Shown here piece by piece: positions 14,932 through 17,788 of a stretch of DNA of 17,788 nucleotides. The notes below the pieces were generated by a model. It was not told the DNA's origin. It saw only the letters and a program-made list of their open reading frames with translations, and made no database searches. Within the stretch, counting starts at the first letter, position 1. The number at the start of each line of letters is the position of its first letter. Made by a program: the position numbers and the translations under genes. This stretch comes from CAZPLZ01 sp964587525 (GTDB taxonomy: Bacteria; Oederibacteriota; CAKKQC01): assembly GCA_964587525.1 (NCBI GenBank), contig CAZPLZ010000065.1:1-17788 (forward strand). Direction: 5' to 3'.

Positions 14932-17788
14932 TCCAGGGTGGGACCCTGACATCGGCCCGCCTCCCCACTTGCGATGGACATTTTCTGGACCGCTGGACCC
15001 TACGGGCGGTCCTACCGGCATGGTGACATTCCAGGTCACCGTGGATTGGGGAAATTGTAAACCGCCACCCGGCGTCTGTCCGGATTCTGAAAGCGGGATC
15101 GATGCGGCTCCGGAGGGTGCTCGCTTGGAGAATACCGCCCATGTCTCCTATGCCGGAACGGATTGCTCCGTGAAGGGCTCGGTGTCCAATACCTCGTCAT
15201 TTGTCGTGCGACGGTACATATTTTGGATGCTGGCCGACAACGACGTGCTGTTCGCCGGGCGCCTTGGCCAGCCGGATGACGAGGTCATCTATGAGACCAC
15301 CATCAAGAATGTCTCGACAACCAAGACCTGGTGGAATGTCAGTGTGTGGGACACCGTCCCTCCTGAGCTGGATGTCTGGTCTTCCGCTGTCGGCTTTGAG
15401 GATCCGTGTCTCGGTTGGACGATCACCCCTTCTGGCTGCGCTGCGGCTAATCCCGGACGTGTGCTGTCTGGCGCCGATACCATCCTCACCTGGCGGTTGG
15501 ACCTCGCGCCGGGACAAACCATCCAGGTACGCTGGAAGGCCCGGGTGAAGCCGACGGCGGCCCCAAACACGTTTGCCATCAACACGACCTCGATGATGGC
15601 GCTGGGGTTCAACGGGATCAACGGCACGGGCCATGCCGGCCAGCCGAGCAATTTCACCCACCTGGCCAAAATCGTGCTTAGGACTTCCTATGTGAGTTAC
15701 CTGGCCTGGTCGGGGGCTGATAATGCGCAAGCGGGCTTCTCTGTCATATTCTACCCGCTTCACAAAGCTGCCATATTTCAGCTGTATGCCCTCGAATACG
15801 ATAACTCGAGCACGTACCCCACCACGGGGGGAGTGTCAGCGACCATCGGCAATTACCTTGGGAACTGCACAGCCGGGTTTGGGGCCTGCGGCATCGTGAC
15901 GGCCGGATGCAAAGCGGAGCGCATCCCGGCGACGTACCTCGACTGGCGCTCGCCGAACTGTTACATCTGCGACTCCGCTACCGTCTCCAGGCCTCCCGAA
16001 CCTGCCCATTTTCTGTACAAGCTCGTCGCCAATGCTCCAGTCGTATGGAGTCTCTACACGGCGATCCGAAACACCCCGCAAGACCAGCAGGCGTTCACCC
16101 CATCCTCCAGCCTGACACTCTCTGGGTTTATTCACTACACCTACCGCCGGAACCCTGTCTCCCTGGCCAATGCCGATGACGGGGACAGCTTAAACATCAT
16201 GAACACCTCCATCAGTGCTGGCGGCACGTATGATCCCAATCTCACCACAACCGTGTTCATCTTCCTCTGGGATGCCCCGTCTCTTTCCTGGCAGTTCTAT
16301 GAAATGGTTGATATCGACAAGGATAGCCAGTTTGCGCATGGCCCCTCCGAGTTCTACCATCCGTGCGGGCATTACCGGATCGTCTCATCGTCCGCGCGGC
16401 TGGTGATCAGGCAGGCCTGCACGTACTGGGGTATGTGTGCGGGCAACGCCAATTCCTCCGCAACGCTGTCTCCCACCCGGGAGCTGGGAACTGTCGTCTC
16501 CACTTCCGCCGGCCAGACGTTCTACCTCTTTCCCTCCAGCCACGCCCAGGGACAAGAGACCAACGTGATCGTCGGCAACCTGGGCACGACGGACGTGACC
16601 TACCGGATCGAGCGCTATATGCCAAAAGATGTGTTTAACAGTGCCGCGTGTATTCCGATGTGGATGGCGGATACATCGGGGACCTGGGAGTTCGTGTTTC
16701 GCGATAGCGTTCCCTGGAATTTATTCAATGCGGGCAACGCGCATCTGTACGGAATCAACTACGATGCTTCTTATACTTTTCCCACGGCGGACCGGAACGG
16801 GGGAATCTGGCGGCTCATCCAGGAGACGGATGGGGCCCTGCAAGTCGCCACCGGCGGCCGGGTGTGGGGGCCCCATGCCGGGGGGAACATGCTGCACGAC
16901 AACAGTGGCGTCATGACGGGAGACGAGTTCTGGATCTTCAGCGGCTACAGCAACTGGAGTGCTTGCGACGCTGAACACGGCCATTTCGACTGGATCGAGG
17001 TCTTCTGCCCCAAGACCAGCACGGTGGTCACGGCCGAGTCGAATGACGGGTACGCGGCGACCTACACCACCAACGGCCCTGACCAGTGCGTGTCATTTGG
17101 CCGTCTCACGCCTATCGCCTCGGGCGCGAAGCGGAACATACGGGTAACGGGGAGTGAGTCGAACCTCGTGGCCATGCACAATCAGTGCGTGGGCAATCAC
17201 AAATTCTTCACCGCCCCCTTCGTGGTGGAGGGCGTGCACTACGATATCATCGCTCCGCCAGTCGTCTATTTGGGACAGGATTTCTGGATCACCGTGGTGG
17301 CGGTGGAGACCGGGGGCGGGACCAAGACCAATTACGATGGGACGACTAATTTCACGTCCTCCGATCCGGGGGCCACGCTGCCAGCGGACTACCCGTGGAT
17401 TCCTGCCGTGGATAACGGGGTCAGAATATTTTATAACCTCTCCATGACGGTCTTGGGGTTGCAGGTGATCGTCGCGACCGATACCGTAGATGGCTCAATC
17501 ATCGGGGTGACCACCGTGATGGTCGTCGCGGCGGATGTCAAGCTGGTCAAGGAGCCGGAGTTCTCCGTGCAGGCGTCCGGGGACACCGTAACCTTCAAGG
17601 TCTGCTGGAGCAATTACTCCTCCGCCTCGGCGTTTAACTTCACCATCACGGATGCGATCCCCAACGGGACTGGGTACCTGCCCGATCCGGCGAGTGACGC
17701 GTTTATGTGCGGTCCCCCCACGAATCCCGTGGGGTATTCGATGGCGTATGCCACCACCGCCAGCTCGACGATTCCGCCGAAGGCCGAC
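14768..17788 (+). CDS. Large exported DUF11/Ig-like surface protein, continuation in the +1 frame, open at right edge
   Basis: This frame has no stop from 14741 to the window end. The ATG at 14768 is the first in frame, but meaningful protein begins at about 14870. Layout: remainder of the first DUF11 repeat (14870-15180, with P-D-P-G-W-D-P-D and G-P-P-P-H-L-R-W); a second DUF11-like repeat (~15210-15590); a long region of no recognised family (~15660-17210) with several cysteines and aromatic residues; an Ig-like module (~17215-17530, with F-T-S-S-D-P-G-A-T-L-P-A-D-Y); and the start of another DUF11 repeat (~17540 on, with G-D-T-V-T-F-K-V-C-W and I-T-D-A-I-P). Such mosaics are typical of cell-surface or secreted proteins. 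No anchor is visible because the C-terminus is outside the window. The cellular role is unknown. Confidence 0.75.
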   Translation, partial: MWPKRKTATRRLLVTPSTTPSGMVARARHRCHPYTILETLSAFTHWNGTASPAPDPGWDPDIGPPPHLRWTFSGPLDPTGGPTGMVTFQVTVDWGNCKPPPGVCPDSESGIDAAPEGARLENTAHVSYAGTDCSVKGSVSNTSSFVVRRYIFWMLADNDVLFAGRLGQPDDEVIYETTIKNVSTTKTWWNVSVWDTVPPELDVWSSAVGFEDPCLGWTITPSGCAAANPGRVLSGADTILTWRLDLAPGQTIQVRWKARVKPTAAPNTFAINTTSMMALGFNGINGTGHAGQPSNFTHLAKIVLRTSYVSYLAWSGADNAQAGFSVIFYPLHKAAIFQLYALEYDNSSTYPTTGGVSATIGNYLGNCTAGFGACGIVTAGCKAERIPATYLDWRSPNCYICDSATVSRPPEPAHFLYKLVANAPVVWSLYTAIRNTPQDQQAFTPSSSLTLSGFIHYTYRRNPVSLANADDGDSLNIMNTSISAGGTYDPNLTTTVFIFLWDAPSLSWQFYEMVDIDKDSQFAHGPSEFYHPCGHYRIVSSSARLVIRQACTYWGMCAGNANSSATLSPTRELGTVVSTSAGQTFYLFPSSHAQGQETNVIVGNLGTTDVTYRIERYMPKDVFNSAACIPMWMADTSGTWEFVFRDSVPWNLFNAGNAHLYGINYDASYTFPTADRNGGIWRLIQETDGALQVATGGRVWGPHAGGNMLHDNSGVMTGDEFWIFSGYSNWSACDAEHGHFDWIEVFCPKTSTVVTAESNDGYAATYTTNGPDQCVSFGRLTPIASGAKRNIRVTGSESNLVAMHNQCVGNHKFFTAPFVVEGVHYDIIAPPVVYLGQDFWITVVAVETGGGTKTNYDGTTNFTSSDPGATLPADYPWIPAVDNGVRIFYNLSMTVLGLQVIVATDTVDGSIIGVTTVMVVAADVKLVKEPEFSVQASGDTVTFKVCWSNYSSASAFNFTITDAIPNGTGYLPDPASDAFMCGPPTNPVGYSMAYATTASSTIPPKAD

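Noticed and set aside
1..17788. tRNA, rRNA, CRISPR array, insertion sequence or phage genes
   Set aside because: Looked for by eye; no cloverleaf, spaced repeat array, transposase, integrase or terminal inverted repeats were found. Nearly all sequence is accounted for by the listed genes.

Overview
The window is a GC-rich, densely coded stretch of bacterial chromosome with no mobile element, CRISPR array or RNA gene that I can see. I cannot name the organism. The gene mix points to an uncultured, polysaccharide-degrading Gram-negative bacterium: cytoplasmic alpha-galactosidase, clan GH-A glycosidase, Gfo/Idh oxidoreductase, xylose-isomerase-like TIM barrel, GlmS-like SIS isomerase, DegT aminotransferase and a very large exported DUF11/Ig-like protein. 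Candidate-phylum or PVC-type lineages would fit. This is inference from gene content, not a phylogenetic result.

Layout. (1) Positions 1-630 (+): the C-terminal part of an aminoglycoside-phosphotransferase-fold kinase, open at the left edge. Its end overlaps, tail to tail, the next gene. (2) Positions 5652-607 (-): a compact three-gene unit, class I O-methyltransferase, GH36 alpha-galactosidase (joined by a GTGA start/stop overlap), then a multi-membrane GT-C-type glycosyltransferase with C-terminal TPR repeats. (3) Positions 6312-5713 (-): a Mn-type superoxide dismutase with its own strong Shine-Dalgarno. (4) Positions 8580-6416 (-): a tightly linked pair, Gfo/Idh/MocA oxidoreductase followed by a sugar isomerase/epimerase. 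(5) Positions 8695 to the right edge (+): a divergent, closely packed unit of SIS-domain sugar isomerase, SDR dehydrogenase, secreted clan GH-A glycosidase, DegT/DnrJ/EryC1 aminotransferase and the large exported DUF11/Ig-like protein, which runs off the window. Units 4 and 5 share a 114 bp intergenic region carrying a GC-rich inverted repeat.

How the parts may work together: the secreted glycosidase could release a sugar outside the cytoplasm. The two dehydrogenases, TIM-barrel isomerase, SIS isomerase and PLP aminotransferase then form a plausible set for oxidising, isomerising and aminating or deaminating a sugar or cyclitol. The substrate cannot be read from the sequence. The most notable anomaly is a +1 frame break near 14869 inside the large surface protein. 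Protein-level continuity across it is clear, so the two reading frames represent one protein, broken either by mutation or by a sequence error. The central ~500 residues of this protein resemble nothing I recognise.
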